In this document: positions 33,205-44,315 of the stretch, one piece after another | Numbering within the stretch: position 1 is the first letter of the stretch | How the letters are laid out: every line of letters starts with the position of its first letter | Position numbers and translations under genes: made by a program | Notes under the pieces: model-generated | What the model was told of the DNA's origin: nothing | The model's input: only the letters and a program-made list of their open reading frames with translations | Database searches by the model: none | From: Tenrec ecaudatus | Lineage: Eukaryota; Chordata; Mammalia; Afrosoricida; Tenrecidae | Assembly (NCBI RefSeq): GCF_050624435.1 | Contig: NC_134537.1 | Coordinates: 18,984,584-19,048,583 of the forward strand | Direction: 5' to 3' | DNA: 64,000 nt

Positions 33205-33440
33205 GCTGCCTGGTATTACTGGCATCCAGTCCGTCCCACACCTGGTGACCCGATGGACAGCAGAGCGAAACACTGCCTGCGCCTGCGCCACCTTCCTGAT
33301 TGGTATGCTGGAGTCCATTGCTGCAGCCACTGTGCCGATGCATCTGGTGGAGGGTCTCAGTCAACAGCAATGGAGGTCCATATCCAACCTCCTCTGACTC
33401 CTCCACCCATGAGGCAGGGGTCACATACGTCTCCATGGAC
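33205..33440 (-). mobile_element. RTE LINE 3' end, minus
   Basis: 'acctggtgacccgatggaca', 'ccattgctgcagccactgtg' and 'gatgcatctggtggagggtc' are the reverse of the RTE 3' end. Confidence 0.75.
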
Positions 33441-33444
33441 CACC

Positions 33445-33840
33445 CATCTTTTCAGAGCGTGACACCATTGGTTCCATGTCCCTCCACATCTAACTTGGGT
33501 TTGAGAATTCATTGCAACGGCCACCCATAGCTCACCTCAACAGTCACAGTTTATTCGAGGAGTGAATAGGCTACCACAGGTCAGGATCAGCAAGCAGTAA
33601 GGGCACAGTTACCGGTCTCCCTAGCCAGCAGCCAGGTCTCTCTGCAGTGCTCGGCCTGTAAGGTATGTGATAGCCAAGCTCTCTCTCCCTTCTTCAATCT
33701 CCCAGCCTCGTGGTCCCTTGGCCTTTTTCCTCCTGGAGCCAGAAAGCCACTTATCTGCCCTCTGTCCCACAGTTCCTTAGTGGCAGGCCTGGTCAGGAGA
33801 AGGCACCAGCAGTTCCACAGCTGCTCCTCTGGGTCTCCAT
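33445..33840 (-). other. Unidentified insert within the RTE, with AATAAA
   Basis: This segment is not RTE. On the minus strand it is GC-richer, carries AATAAA at about 33552-33557, and is followed by 'ctgtgactgttgaggtgag'. It could be an LTR or another retroposon. No terminal repeat or target duplication was found. Confidence 0.4.
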
Positions 33841-34400
33841 ACCACAGTCTCGGATGCATCTGATCTTGAGTACGTGGTATACACCTTTGCTGATTGTAAA
33901 CCATGCATTCCCTTGTTCGGTCTGAACGATTGTCTGCTGGTCTAGGTACAATTTCCACATGAGCGCAATGAAGTGTCTCGGAATCCCCATTCTTCTCAAC
34001 TGTCTCTATAGTTTGCACACAGTCATATGCCTTTGCGAAGTCAATGAACCACATGTAAACATTTTTGTGGTGTTCTCTGCTTTCAACCAAGATCATTAAT
34101 CCGACTTCTCTTTCAATGGCCTCTTGTGAGTCTCCCTTGAGTTTCAGGCCCCTCCCTGCTGATATATGGCTTGCTGCAACCATTGTTGGATGATCATCAG
34201 AAAAACTTTACTTGCATATGATAGTAATGACATTGTTATATAATTTCCATATTCTTGTGGGTCACCATTCTTTGGACCGGGCACCCATGTAGACCTCTTC
34301 CTGTCAGTCTTCCAGGCAGCTATCTTCCTGATTTGTTGGCATAGACAGGTGAATGCTTCCAGTGTTTCATCATATTGTTGAATAATTTTATTCAAAACCT
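33841..34400 (-). pseudogene. RTE ORF2 reverse-transcriptase fragment
   Basis: On the minus strand the RT domain is readable with frame changes: NGDPQEYGNYITMSLLSYAS (34270-34211), then MWFIDFAKAYDCV (about 34050-34012), the LINE RT motif around the first catalytic Asp, then RRMGIPRHF. Stops separate the pieces. It is the upstream part of the RTE whose 3' end is 33205-33440. Confidence 0.85.
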
Positions 34401-34825
34401 ACAAAGATGAATAAAAGTCAGTAGATGCTTTCTTTAGAGACCATGGGTCCCCAGTTCTAAAAATAATCAGAATTTGTGTAGCCAGAAATGTATGCAATTC
34501 ATGAAACTATCTTAGGGAAAGTTCCCAAAAATGAAGACAAAATTAATTTCTAAAATAGGAATATCTATCAGAAATAAAAAAGTAATAAAACATATTACGC
34601 ATTTTTATAAGCTAAAGCCTTCCCGAAATATAATTATATATTAATGCCCCACTATGACCATTTCACAGCAATATCCTGGATTAATTAGTTTATTAATACA
34701 TAGCTTGCTCTTTTTCTCCTGAAAGAAAGCACATTGAGAGGATTTGGCATAATTTATTTTTTACCACATCTTATATATGAGGATTTTTATTATTTCTATT
34801 ATTTTAATGCTAGAAAGATATTTAC
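34401..34825. other. Unassigned AT-rich DNA
   Basis: No gene or repeat recognised. Confidence 0.4.
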
Positions 34826-34829
34826 ATTT

Positions 34830-36052
34830 GTTTTACTGCCTACGCAAAAGTATTCGACCATGTGGATCATAACAAACTATGGATAACTTTTCAAATAATG
34901 GGAATTCCAAAATACTTCAGAGAACCAGGGGACTCAAAAGAAACAAAACACAAACAAAAAACCAAACTCACTGTCACTGAGTCAATGCCAGCGCATAGCA
35001 ACCCTATAGAGCCTGGTCAAAGCCGCTGTGAATTTCCCAGACGTTAACTCTTTACAGGAGTAGAAAACTCATGTCTCTCCTGAGGAGTGGCTGGTAGTTT
35101 CAAACCGCTGACCTTGGGGATTGCAGCCCAATGTGTAAACATTACATCAGGAAGCCACCTCATAAAGGGATACAGCTTGGTTTAATATCAGAAAAATGTG
35201 TACGCTGAGCAAATAACCCGAGTGATGGGGCTATATGAAGAAGAACGCAGCATTAGGATTCGAGGCCAGCTCATGCACCCTCCGAGAGATGCAGAGGGCA
35301 CAACTTTCCTGGTCTCGAAGGAAGAGGCCTTGAAGCACTTACGGATGAAGACCAAACACTGCAGTCTTCAAGATGGACCAGAACCCAGGGCAAAGCAAAC
35401 AGAACGCCTCACAACTGGACCAATCGATGAGATCATGATAACCGCAGGGACAAATTGAAGTTGTCGGAGATTTCATTCTCTTTGTAGTCACGATCAAGGC
35501 TCAAGACACTGCAGTCCAGACGTCACAGGTTTGCCCTGGGCAAATCGGCTGCACAAGACCCATTTAAGGTGTTCAAGATGCAAAACTGTCACTTTGGAAA
35601 CTCATGTGCGCCTCGTCCTAGTCACGGTCTTTTCAATCATCTCATCTGCTTGCGAAACTGGACAGTGAATTAGGCAGACTGCAGATGAATTGATGCAGTT
35701 GGGTTATTGCAGGTACCGGGGACTTCTAGGAAAACAAGTCTGTCTTAAAAGAAGTACATTTAGAATACTCCTTAGATGCAAGCTTCATAAGATTTCATCT
35801 CACATACTCTGCACATGTTATCAGGAAGGATTCGTCCCTGGAGAAAGGTAGACTTGCTAAAGTCGAGGGTGATTCCAAAAGGGGATGGTTCTCAAGGAGA
35901 GGAATTCACACTAGTGGCTGCAATAACGGACTCAAACGTAACAGCAACTGTGAGGATGGATGGTTGTGGGACTGGGCGTGTTTTGTTTTGTTACACGTAG
36001 GTTCACTGAGTAGGATCCCATCTAATGGCATCTAACAATAATCTTTTTGAAT
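34830..36052 (+). mobile_element. RTE LINE, ORF2 C-terminal half to 3' end
   Basis: Plus-oriented RTE: the RT segment 'ttcgaccatgtggatcataaca' just before 34870, then, after an inserted AfroSINE, MYAEQITRVMGLYEEERSIR (35198 on). The catalytic YADDTT block has decayed to DAEGTT near 35290. The 3' end 'ctaatggcatctaacaata' is at 36050. Stops and frameshifts throughout. Confidence 0.85.
34938..35162 (-). mobile_element. AfroSINE inserted in RTE
   Basis: 'aactcactgtcactgagtca' (end) to 'cattacatcaggaagccacc' (head). It interrupts RTE ORF2 between its 'attccaaaatacttcag' and 'tttaatatcagaaaaatgtg' blocks. Confidence 0.85.
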
Positions 36053-36204
36053 GCTCATGAATAACTTTGTAGGTATGTATTCATATCATCGGAAGTGTTT
36101 ATTGTGATTGTGGACATCAAAGTGAAGTCATTATTGGAAATCAAAGAAAAGTCCTTGGGTAGTACAGATTGATCATCCAAAATTAGGCTTGGCTCCTAAT
36201 TTAA

Positions 36205-36345
36205 AGGTTGACCATCAAACTCATCTACCAGCAACACCAAAGAAAGGCTGGCAATCTGCTTCCATCAAGATTACAGCTAAGAAAACCCTAAAGGACAATT
36301 CTACTCTGAAACGCATGGGATCCCACGATTCAACATCAGCTCATC
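36205..36345 (+). mobile_element. AfroSINE, partial
   Basis: 'ggctggcaatctgcttccat', 'cagctaagaaaaccctaaag' and 'gacaattctactctgaaac' are the AfroSINE body. The head is poorly preserved. Confidence 0.65.
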
Positions 36346-36374
36346 GGAAAGGGAATGCCTTTCTTATTTTTTGA

Positions 36375-36720
36375 ATCCTAAGGAAACATTCCTAGAAATG
36401 GCTTCACTAGTTCAGAGTGTAAATGCATATTTAATTACTTCATATACTGCTAAATTTCTCCCAGAAAGGTTGTATTAATCCCATCAGCAAATTCTGAGTG
36501 CCTATTTCCCCATGAGGTTGCAATGGAGCGCTGTTACTCGTCTACATTTCTTTTTCTAATCTGATAGGTGAGAGTTATTAACAGTTTTAATGTGGATCTC
36601 TCAACTTATGAGTGAAGTTGAACATCTTTTCATTTTTAAAAATGTTATTTTTATATCTTTCTTGCAAATTGAAAATATCTTTCCATGGAGAACGAAAATC
36701 TTCTAGTCTTCTCAGCTGTG
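36375..36720 (-). mobile_element. Old L1 3' region, antisense
   Basis: 'cctagaaatggcttcactag', 'ccagaaaggttgtattaatc', 'tctaatctgataggtgagag' and 'gttgaacatcttttcatt' are the reverse complement of the L1 ORF2/3' end. Confidence 0.6.
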
Positions 36721-36984
36721 ATAAATAGACTTGAAGTTCTATATGCTAATTTCTACCTCGATAAAATACATTTCACAGTTATCATAAATAGTGCAATTGT
36801 ATAATTGAGCCGTGGATAATGATTTATACTTTTCTTAGTGAGAAACCCATCTTAAAGTAATATATCTTATATTCTATGATTCATAGTCAGTTCTACAGGA
36901 GGGAGGGAGGGGGAACTGAGCCAATTCCCTTCATAGGCAGTGGAATTCTTAATTAAGAGATTTTTCTAAGTTGTTGTGTTTGAT

Positions 36985-37480
36985 CAGTGCATCAAGCTAG
37001 TTCTGAGGACTCATAGTGACCCTATGTGCAACAGAAGGAAAAACTATTGGGTCCTGTGTCCCCTCCCAACGGTTGGGTTTAAGCCCCTTGTCACAGCCAC
37101 CACACCAACCTGTATCACCCAGGGTCTTCCTCTTTACTGCTGAGGAGCATTCTAGCTGTACTTCTTCCAAGACAGATTTCTGTTGTTCTTATGACCATTC
37201 CATATCATACTTTAAATATAAAGCCCTTAGCCCTTAATTCAAATTCATTAATTCTTCTCTGGTTTTTCTTATTCATTACTCCATTTTACATGCGTATGAG
37301 GCTATCAACACCACAGCTTTAGTCAGACACATCTTAGAGTGTCACATCAAAGTGACATGCTTGCTCATCAACACTTTAAAGGGTCTTGTGCAACAATGCA
37401 TTACATCAAATGATGTCTTGACTGCTGCTCCCTGAGTAGTGAACATGCCAAATAATATAGTCTCAACAGTGACACTGGTC
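36985..37480 (-). mobile_element. RTE LINE 3' part, minus
   Basis: Blocks 'gaggactcatagtgacccta', 'gagcattctagctgtacttc', 'ttccaagacagatttctgtt' and 'gggtcttgtgcaacaatgc' are the reverse of RTE ORF2 C-terminus and 3' end. Confidence 0.8.
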
Positions 37481-37738
37481 TCCGTTAAAGATTTACTTTA
37501 GGTGTTTGTTCATTCTAACATAATTTTGAAAGGCTTTTTTTATAAATTTATTTTATGTAATATTGTGCTAACAGAGCCATGAAACCAATGTGCCATAAAA
37601 CATTATTCCAGGGTTCTCGTTTTTCCTTAAAATGACCCATTGTTTTTAAAAATACTTGAATTTCTAATAAGTGTGTGTGTGGTTCCATGGATGCACTTGA
37701 TATTCTGTGTTGAATTTTGTTATGTATATGTATGTACA

Positions 37739-37942
37739 GAGGCGCTCCGGTGGTGTACTGTGTTATTAATTGGGCTGCTAGCTGCAAGATCAGAAGTTAG
37801 AGACCACCAGTCACTCCACAGGACAAAGATGAAGCTTTCTATGTCAGTAAAGAGTAGCAACCTCCAAAACCCACAAGGGGATTTCTACATTACAGAGTTG
37901 CTATGAGTTGGAATTGACTCGATGGCAGTGAGGCTTTGAGAG
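37739..37942 (+). mobile_element. AfroSINE, complete
   Basis: 'gaggcgctccggtggtgtac' head, 'gttagagaccaccagtcact' and end 'ttgactcgatggcagtgag'. Confidence 0.9.
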
Positions 37943-37964
37943 TGTATCTGTACATGTTGTTGGT

Positions 37965-38440
37965 AGAAGCCATTGCATCTAAGACTCACAGGGACTACAT
38001 GGACAACAAAACAAAATACCACCTGGTCCTGCACATTCCTCATACTTTTTATGTTTGAGTCCATTTTGTAATCACTGTGTTAATTCATCTTATCAAGGGT
38101 CTTAATCTTTTTCCTGCTCCTTAAAAAAAATTTTTTTTTAACCAAGCACAATGTCCTTTTCCAGGGGTAGGTCTCTCCCGGTTATCTACCAATTATGTGA
38201 GATGAAGTTTCGCCAGGCTTGCGCCTAAGGCACAGTCTGGGCTGTATTTCTTCCAAGACAGATTTGTTTGTTCTTTTAGCAGTCCATAGTACTTTCAATA
38301 TTTTTTTGCCAGAACCATAATTCAAATGCATCAAATCCAAATTCATGTATATCAACAACCTAATGTTCTCAGTGACAAATATTACAGTGCCAAAAACTTA
38401 TCTTAGAATATTGGTTGTGAAAGATGTAGGAGTAATAGCA
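37965..38440 (-). mobile_element. RTE LINE 3' part, minus
   Basis: Blocks 'acctggtcctgcacattcct', 'gtgttaattcatcttatcaa', 'cttccaagacagatttgttt' and 'caaatgcatcaaatcc' match a reverse RTE. A poly(A)/poly(T) palindrome near 38125 lies within it. Confidence 0.75.
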
Positions 38441-38521
38441 GAACCTAGAAGAGAAAAAAGTTTTCTATAGTCTCTTTTTCCAGTTGAAGGAATTGTGATA
38501 TCCAACAAAATTTCCACGATG

Positions 38522-38695
38522 GCTCTCACTGCCACAGAATCCATTCCAACTCCTGGGGACCCTGGCCCTTTGATTTTCTGACACTAAATATTTATGGAAA
38601 TAGACAGTCTAGGCTTTTTGCAAAGATCTGCTGATAGGCTTGCAGCTCAGTGCCTAGCTTAGTACGCCGCTGTGCTTACCCACTGGACAATTCTA
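38522..38695 (-). mobile_element. AfroSINE
   Basis: 'ctctcactgccacagaatcc' to 'gctgtgcttacccactgga', reverse orientation. Confidence 0.75.
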
Positions 38696-38817
38696 GTAAG
38701 TGATTTGAACGAAATTTTATTTTTCTAAAAAAATGTTTACACAATCAGAAAGTCAGATGATATTCTAGGATCTTTTCCAAATAAGCATAGGAAAACTCCC
38801 AGTTATATCGTAGTGCA

Positions 38818-38952
38818 AGCTCAAGGTCCCCGGTGGCAAGATCACCAACTGCTCCATAAGAGAAGGGGAGGCTACCAACTCCCATCAGTATGCACAGCCT
38901 TGGAAATCCGAGGTGGCTATGAGTTCCAATTGGCTCGATGGCAGATTTAGTG
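38818..38952 (+). mobile_element. AfroSINE
   Basis: 'caaggtccccggtggcaaga' head with a head deletion, end 'ccaattggctcgatggcag'. Confidence 0.75.
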
Positions 38953-38954
38953 GG

Positions 38955-39745
38955 AAGCCTATCATTACTTTGAGTTTTTAATTTTTTCGTTGCAACATTT
39001 TGATCTTCTGAGCTACATTGTATTTTCTATTTCAGTCATGATTTCATACATTAATTTACATCTATATATATTTAGACAATAATATATTTCCACTCAACAC
39101 ATATAAAATTTATATATTTCTTTGTTAAAATATACCGTAGAGTAAACTGAAGACACTGAAATTATGAGATTTCCTTGCCTCCAAAAAATTTGAGGATCCA
39201 ATATTTATAAAACATAAATTATATTTAATCAATCAGTATTTTACTGAAAACCTAATTTTTGATCTTATGCTAAATATATTTTATTTTTAAAAGCACTCAT
39301 AAAAATATGTTGAAATTCTGTTTGCCAGTGTAAAGTCAGAATACTGCTTCGCATATGCATGTGCAATTTTAGATGTAGTATAAATAGTCTAATATTTAAA
39401 AATATTTCTTAGCCACTATGCACAGCTGTTGAAAATACTGTTGAAATTTGTCAGTAATTCCAGAAACGTGATCTGGAACACCAAGAGAGGCTGACAAAAA
39501 AAATGGACATTTGGCACTCCTCAGAAACCGTTCTTCGTTAGACCAGAATCAATTGCATTCAAAAGACATGAGAGCATTTTCCTCCCCTTTCACTGGCGGT
39601 GCAGCCACTCAGGCCCTGTATCAACGTCCAGTACACCTTCCTGGAGTTCATGTCCAGTCAGTGTTGACTGTGAGGCCCTGGGGAAGACACGCGGGCAGCA
39701 TTTTTCTGGGGTCAGGGCAGGGTATTTTTACTTTGTTTGCTCTGG
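38955..39745. other. Unassigned DNA
   Basis: AT-rich up to about 39480, then a GC-richer block (39490-39780) without recognised homology. The frame at 39511-39837 has no known domain and runs into AfroSINE sequence. Confidence 0.4.
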
Positions 39746-39784
39746 GTTCTCCAAAGCGTGAGGCTCACAAGCACTGTGTCTGTC

Positions 39785-39865
39785 CTTCAATGCAGATCAC
39801 AGCCAAGAAAACCCTAAAGGGGCATTTTACTCTGTAAGTCATAGCATCCCCGTGAAGCAGAAGTG
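39785..39865 (+). mobile_element. AfroSINE fragment
   Basis: 'atcacagccaagaaaaccct' and 'ggggcattttactctgtaag' are the AfroSINE middle. Confidence 0.65.
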
Positions 39866-39894
39866 ACTAAGGGTTTTTTTTTTGTTGTTATTCT

Positions 39895-40140
39895 TTTAAT
39901 CTTAAGGGAAATTTCCTAGGACTTGGATTATTACAAAAGTGTAAGTCATTGTGTAGTTACTCTAGATATTGTTAAATTTCCTACCAGCAATATGTGAGGG
40001 CTTCACCACAGACTGGGGACAGAGCTTTGTTCTTCTTTTTAATACTTCCCGATCTGATAGGTGAGGGGTGACATCTTAGCATAATTTTAATGTGCCCTTT
40101 TCATACTACAAAGGAGGCTGATATCTTTCTATACTAATTT
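39895..40140 (-). mobile_element. Old L1 3' region, antisense
   Basis: 'aaatttcctaccagcaatat' and 'ccgatctgataggtgagggg' match the same L1 region as 36375-36720. Confidence 0.5.
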
Positions 40141-40142
40141 AA

Positions 40143-40455
40143 AGTGGTGTTATGGGTTAAGTATTGTGATGCTAACCTCAAGGTCAGAGGTTCAAACCTC
40201 AATGTCACTCAATGAAGAAAGATGAGACTATATGTTCACCTTAAGATCGACTGTCTTAAAAACCTCTCAAGGGTTGCCATGAGTCTGAATCCATTTGATG
40301 GCAGTGGGTTAAACATAAGGTCAGAAGTTCAAACCCATCAGTTGCTCTATGGGAAAAAGTTGAGGCTGTCTGTACCCATAAAGATTTACAATCTCAGAAA
40401 CCCTATATGGAATCACTATGAGTTCAAGGAGACTCAATGGCAGTGGGCTTGATTT
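40143..40455 (+). mobile_element. Two head-to-tail AfroSINEs
   Basis: The first copy (40143-40312) ends 'ccatttgatggcagtgggtt'. The second (to 40455) begins immediately with 'aaggtcagaagttcaaaccc' and ends 'gactcaatggcagtgggctt'. The second lacks the first 40 or so bases of the head, so this is either a dimeric insertion or a 5'-truncated copy targeted to the tail of the first. Confidence 0.8.
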
Positions 40456-40596
40456 GGTTTAGTTTTACCTGAAGTTCAGTTGTAGAGAATACAGGGAAGA
40501 AAATATTAACAAAATTATTTTGATTGCACATACTTCTCAAACAAAATATTAATCTCTCTTCCATTTCAGTTAAAGGCTTCTTTAACTTCCATTAGC

Positions 40597-40765
40597 TCCT
40601 GGGGTGCCCACATGGCTAAGGAATCAATGGCTTACTGCAGTGTTGGAGACCACTCCAGTCACCTCTGAAGAAAGGACAGGTCTGTTCTGAAAGCCTGAAA
40701 AACCTTACGGTGTGATTTCACTGTGCACACATGAACTAGCCAGAGCAAGAATGGACTCTACAGTT
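40597..40765 (+). mobile_element. AfroSINE, diverged
   Basis: 'ctggggtgcccacatggcta', 'ggagaccactccagtcacct' and 'cagagcaagaatggactcta' keep the AfroSINE order. Confidence 0.6.
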
Positions 40766-40769
40766 ATCT

Positions 40770-42015
40770 ATCCGAAATCCTATCTGATATACTATATTTA
40801 GTATACCTGCAGAGTTTTCATCTGATGGTATTCTTTCTCTTAGAGCAGATTACACTTCTATAATAAATCTACCTGCATTTTCTATAAGTATATAGGAGGA
40901 AGCAATCCTATCCAATAGTCAATGTTTCTGTTTCTATGAAAATTAAATTCAGTAACTTGGGAATAATTGCTATATGTTTTATTCAGGCTACTAAGCTAAT
41001 TACCATGGCCTTGATCTAAAAAATTGATCAATTTAGGCAATTCCTTTCACTTTGGGACAAAAACAGAAAATATAATAATGGTTTCTCTCTTTTAAAAGCT
41101 TTTTAAAGCCCAATCTCTAACAAAACAAGAAAACAGCATTCTTTATTTAAAATGTATTCAGGTAGCAACCACCAGAGGAGAAAAATTAAAGCCAATTAAT
41201 TATCCTTCTAGGTATGTTTACAAAATATTCATTGGTTTGGCTTCAAAAACCTTCGGAAGCACATTTCTTTCAAGTCGTTTTCTTCCTTTTCAGAATTTCC
41301 AACCCTCATTAACCAGTTTCCTCTTTAGGTGATATTTACAAATGAGTCAGCGCTTCAAGAAGTGACTGATGTTAATTGGGAATCAAATCTCCCAGAGAAC
41401 TGCCATTTCCACATTCTTAAATACTGCCGACTCACTGGGTGGTTCAGACACCAATACATATAATTATTTGAAATTTCTAATAATGTTCCTAATTTGTAAA
41501 AGTTCAGAGTTACTGAGCATGCAGTTGGGTTTGGAGCCTCAGTCCTCACGTTGTCAGGCCCCTGCTGACACAAAGAGGGCACGGGGCTGAGAAAGAAGTG
41601 GAAGCTGCAGGGAACATTCCTTTCTCAGCCTGATGTCACGCTCCCAGACAGAAATAAAGCAGAGCTAGTCTTCTCAGGTGCAGGCCATCGCTGTGTGTTC
41701 TTCCTCTGCAGAGGGACCCACACACGGCACCTAGGTTGGGCTGTACCTTCATAGGACCCCTTATGATCCCCAAAGTCCAAGGCCAAGCTCTTTAGTGTAA
41801 GAGACTGAAGGCATTATTTCATGGGACTGTGCCTGTCATCAATTTGAGCTGTCACAAGCTGGGACAATGACTTTTTGCTCTTAGAGAAAGAGTCTGCGGC
41901 AAACCTACTACATTCTCTTCCCAGGAATATAAACCCAGGAGTAACTCGAGGCAAGCTGTGGACTGCTTTATGACGAGGATATTTTAAGAGGCGGGAAGAA
42001 AGAAAAACAACAAAA
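40770..42015. other. Unassigned DNA, possible single-copy block
   Basis: No repeat recognised. The part 41130-41340 is AT-rich with several ATTA motifs; 41560-41980 is more GC-rich. Confidence 0.4.
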
Positions 42016-42019
42016 CAAA

Positions 42020-42160
42020 ACAATTGCTGTCGAGTCAACTCCTCCCCTTGGTGATGCGCCCCTGGGTATCAAAGGTGAACTGTGCACCGCAGGGGTTTCA
42101 AGGCTGGGACTGAAAGGGCCCAGGTTGCCAGTCTTCTTTGGAGGCATCTGGTGAGCTGAA
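42020..42160 (-). mobile_element. AfroSINE, older subfamily
   Basis: 'gctgtcgagtcaactcctcc' then 'tgatgcgcccctgggtatca' and 'ccgcaggggtttcaaggctg' differ from the other copies but keep the AfroSINE 3' end order in reverse. Confidence 0.65.
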
Positions 42161-42234
42161 ACTGCCATCTGTGCTAGAGTAGCTGAGCATTTTCGCTTCC
42201 TGTACCACGCAGGGAGTCGGAGATAATGCAAAGG

Positions 42235-42450
42235 ACACGACATTTTGATTCGGAAAGCCGGGCTCTACTTGCAGTGTTTCCACTTGGCCACATGACGACA
42301 GTAAGTCACTCACTCCTCATCCCTTTCAGCCTCATTTCCCTCCCGTGTGAGATGGGAAGACTGATAGTTGCTGAGCTACCTGACAGGATTGTTCTGGCAA
42401 ATGAAATAATGGGCATGAAAATACTCTATTCATGTTATGTGCTAAGAGGA
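42235..42450 (+). mobile_element. MIR SINE
   Basis: 'gaaagccgggctctacttg', 'ctcatccctttcagcctcat', 'ccctcccgtgtgagatggga' and 'gacaggattgttctggcaaa' follow MIR from B box to 3' core. Confidence 0.75.
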
Positions 42451-42827
42451 AATGTTTCTGGAATTTCCTTCGGCATAGGGTTTGGGCAGTACTCAATGGG
42501 AATTAAGGTTATTGTTATAAATAATTTTATTGTTGGCAATTTTTCTCCTTTCTTATCAACCATACTTCCCTTCTGGGTTCATTGTACCCTTTTTGACTTA
42601 CCCTTATACTTCCCTTTTTCTTCTCTCAAAGGATAATTTTGGAAAACATGAAACTCTAGTATCTTGCATCTTGATGGTTCTCATAGACAAGCCCAGGCTT
42701 TAAAGTAAGTTGAGTGTTTATAGCCCAGGCCAGGCGGAAGAGCCAATCAAAATCAGAAATCTGAAGAAGTGCTAGAACTATGAGTATCCACTGGAAGCAG
42801 TATCCACTGGTTCAATGACAACCACCA

Positions 42828-43002
42828 AACCCTCTGTCATTGAGTTAATTCTGACTCATAATGACCTTACATGTAAGGTGTCTGCCGTTTTTGTAAATCT
42901 TTACGGGAAGAGTCAGCCTCATTTTTTTTCTAGAAGAGGGCCTGGTAGGTTTGAACCACTGACCTTACCAGTGCTTACCCAACAGTGCCACCCAGGCTCT
43001 TT
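42828..43002 (-). mobile_element. AfroSINE
   Basis: 'ctctgtcattgagttaattc' end to 'aacagtgccacccaggctct' head, reverse. Confidence 0.85.
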
Positions 43003-43032
43003 AGTGATGAAATGGGGTCAACAAATTAAACA

Positions 43033-43220
43033 AGGTGTTCTAGTGGTGCAATGGTTAAGTGCTTGCATGTTCATCAAAATGACGGTGGCTGGAGGTTGTG
43101 TGGGAGGAAAGAGTTGGTGATCATCTTGTGGAAGGTGAACAACCTGTGGAGAAACTCTGCTCTATCCTCGAGAGTCACTAAAGGGTCATCATGGGCTGAA
43201 CTGAATCAGGAGCACCAAAC
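43033..43220 (+). mobile_element. AfroSINE, diverged
   Basis: 'aggtgttctagtggtgcaat' and 'ggttaagtgcttgcatg' form the head; the 3' part is diverged ('aaagggtcatcatgggctga'). Confidence 0.7.
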
Positions 43221-43392
43221 AGTCAACGTTGCATAGCTTACAATTCGTGTGAACAAGAAAGGCTCTAGGTGATGGAATATCCAAGTCTGGGGTGGCAGTA
43301 ACAGTAATACGTTTCCAGCTGATCCCCCTCGCCAGAAGGGAGGTTTACTTAAGATATTGGTTCATTAGAACCCATACATTTATCATAGGCTG

Positions 43393-43603
43393 GAGTAGTC
43401 GTGGTGGCTTATGGTTATGCACTGAGCTGCTAACCTCTGGGTCAGCAGTTCAAAGCCAGCAACTGCTCCTTGGGCAAAAGGCATGGCTTTCTACTACCTT
43501 AAAAAATTACAGTCTTAAAAACCTAAGAAGTAGTTCTGCCTTGTCCTGTGGGGTCCCTATGAATCAGAATTGACTTGATGGCAGCGAGCTTGTTTTGTGT
43601 TGT
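43393..43603 (+). mobile_element. AfroSINE, complete
   Basis: 'gctaacctctgggtcagcag' head region, 'agttctgccttgtcctgtgg' body, 'gacttgatggcagcgagctt' end. Confidence 0.9.
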
Positions 43604-43899
43604 GATTTTGGAGTTAATCAGGGTTTAGAAGACCTACTATATTAATCCAACAAACCCATTAAGAGAGAAAGATATGGGTTTTGGTGGCACGTGTGAGTAT
43701 ACAGGCTATGCTCTGTGAGTATCTATAGAACAGATCTCAGACTCCATTGATAATGGTTGTTTTCCACTACCAGAAAATTAAGAGCAATGATGCCAACTTA
43801 GATTGCCTTGCCTTGTATCAAAGTGTAAATTCTTATAATCGTGATGAGCGCACCCATGTGCACACACACGGAAGTAATGATATTGATAATAATTCACAA

Positions 43900-44075
43900 A
43901 TCAAACCCACAGCCATTAATTTGATTCTAACTCAATGTGATGCTCTAGGACCAAGTGATGCTGTTCCATAGGGACCCCAAATCTTTAATATTTATAGAAG
44001 CAGACTGCTACATCTTCATGAAGCTTCTGGTGGGAGAGCCATCAGTTAGAAGCCAAGTTAATTAATGACTGTGTT
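43900..44075 (-). mobile_element. AfroSINE, diverged
   Basis: 'acccacagccattaatttga' to 'agttagaagccaagttaat', reverse. Confidence 0.7.
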
Positions 44076-44129
44076 ACAAAGGATCCTAAACACACACACA
44101 CAGAATTATAATGCATTCAAAGAGTTCTA

Positions 44130-44312
44130 TGAGGAAGTCCGGTAAGTCTCGAGCTATTATTAACCACAAGGTTGGCAGTTCAAACCCACCAGACACTCTG
44201 TATCAGAAAATTGAGGCTGTTGCTCCCAAATAGACTTACAACTTCAGAAACCATATGTAGGATCAGTAGGAGTCAGAACTGACTCAAAGTCAGTGGGTTT
44301 GGGTTTTTTGGT
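44130..44312 (+). mobile_element. AfroSINE
   Basis: 'ttggcagttcaaacccacca', 'aatagacttacaacttcaga' and 'ctgactcaaagtcagtgggt'. Confidence 0.85.
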
Positions 44313-44315
44313 TGG

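Noticed and set aside
33587..34183. 198-codon minus-strand frame, the longest in the window
   Set aside because: Its first part is RTE reverse transcriptase and the rest runs into an unrelated inserted segment. It is a chance fusion, not a gene.
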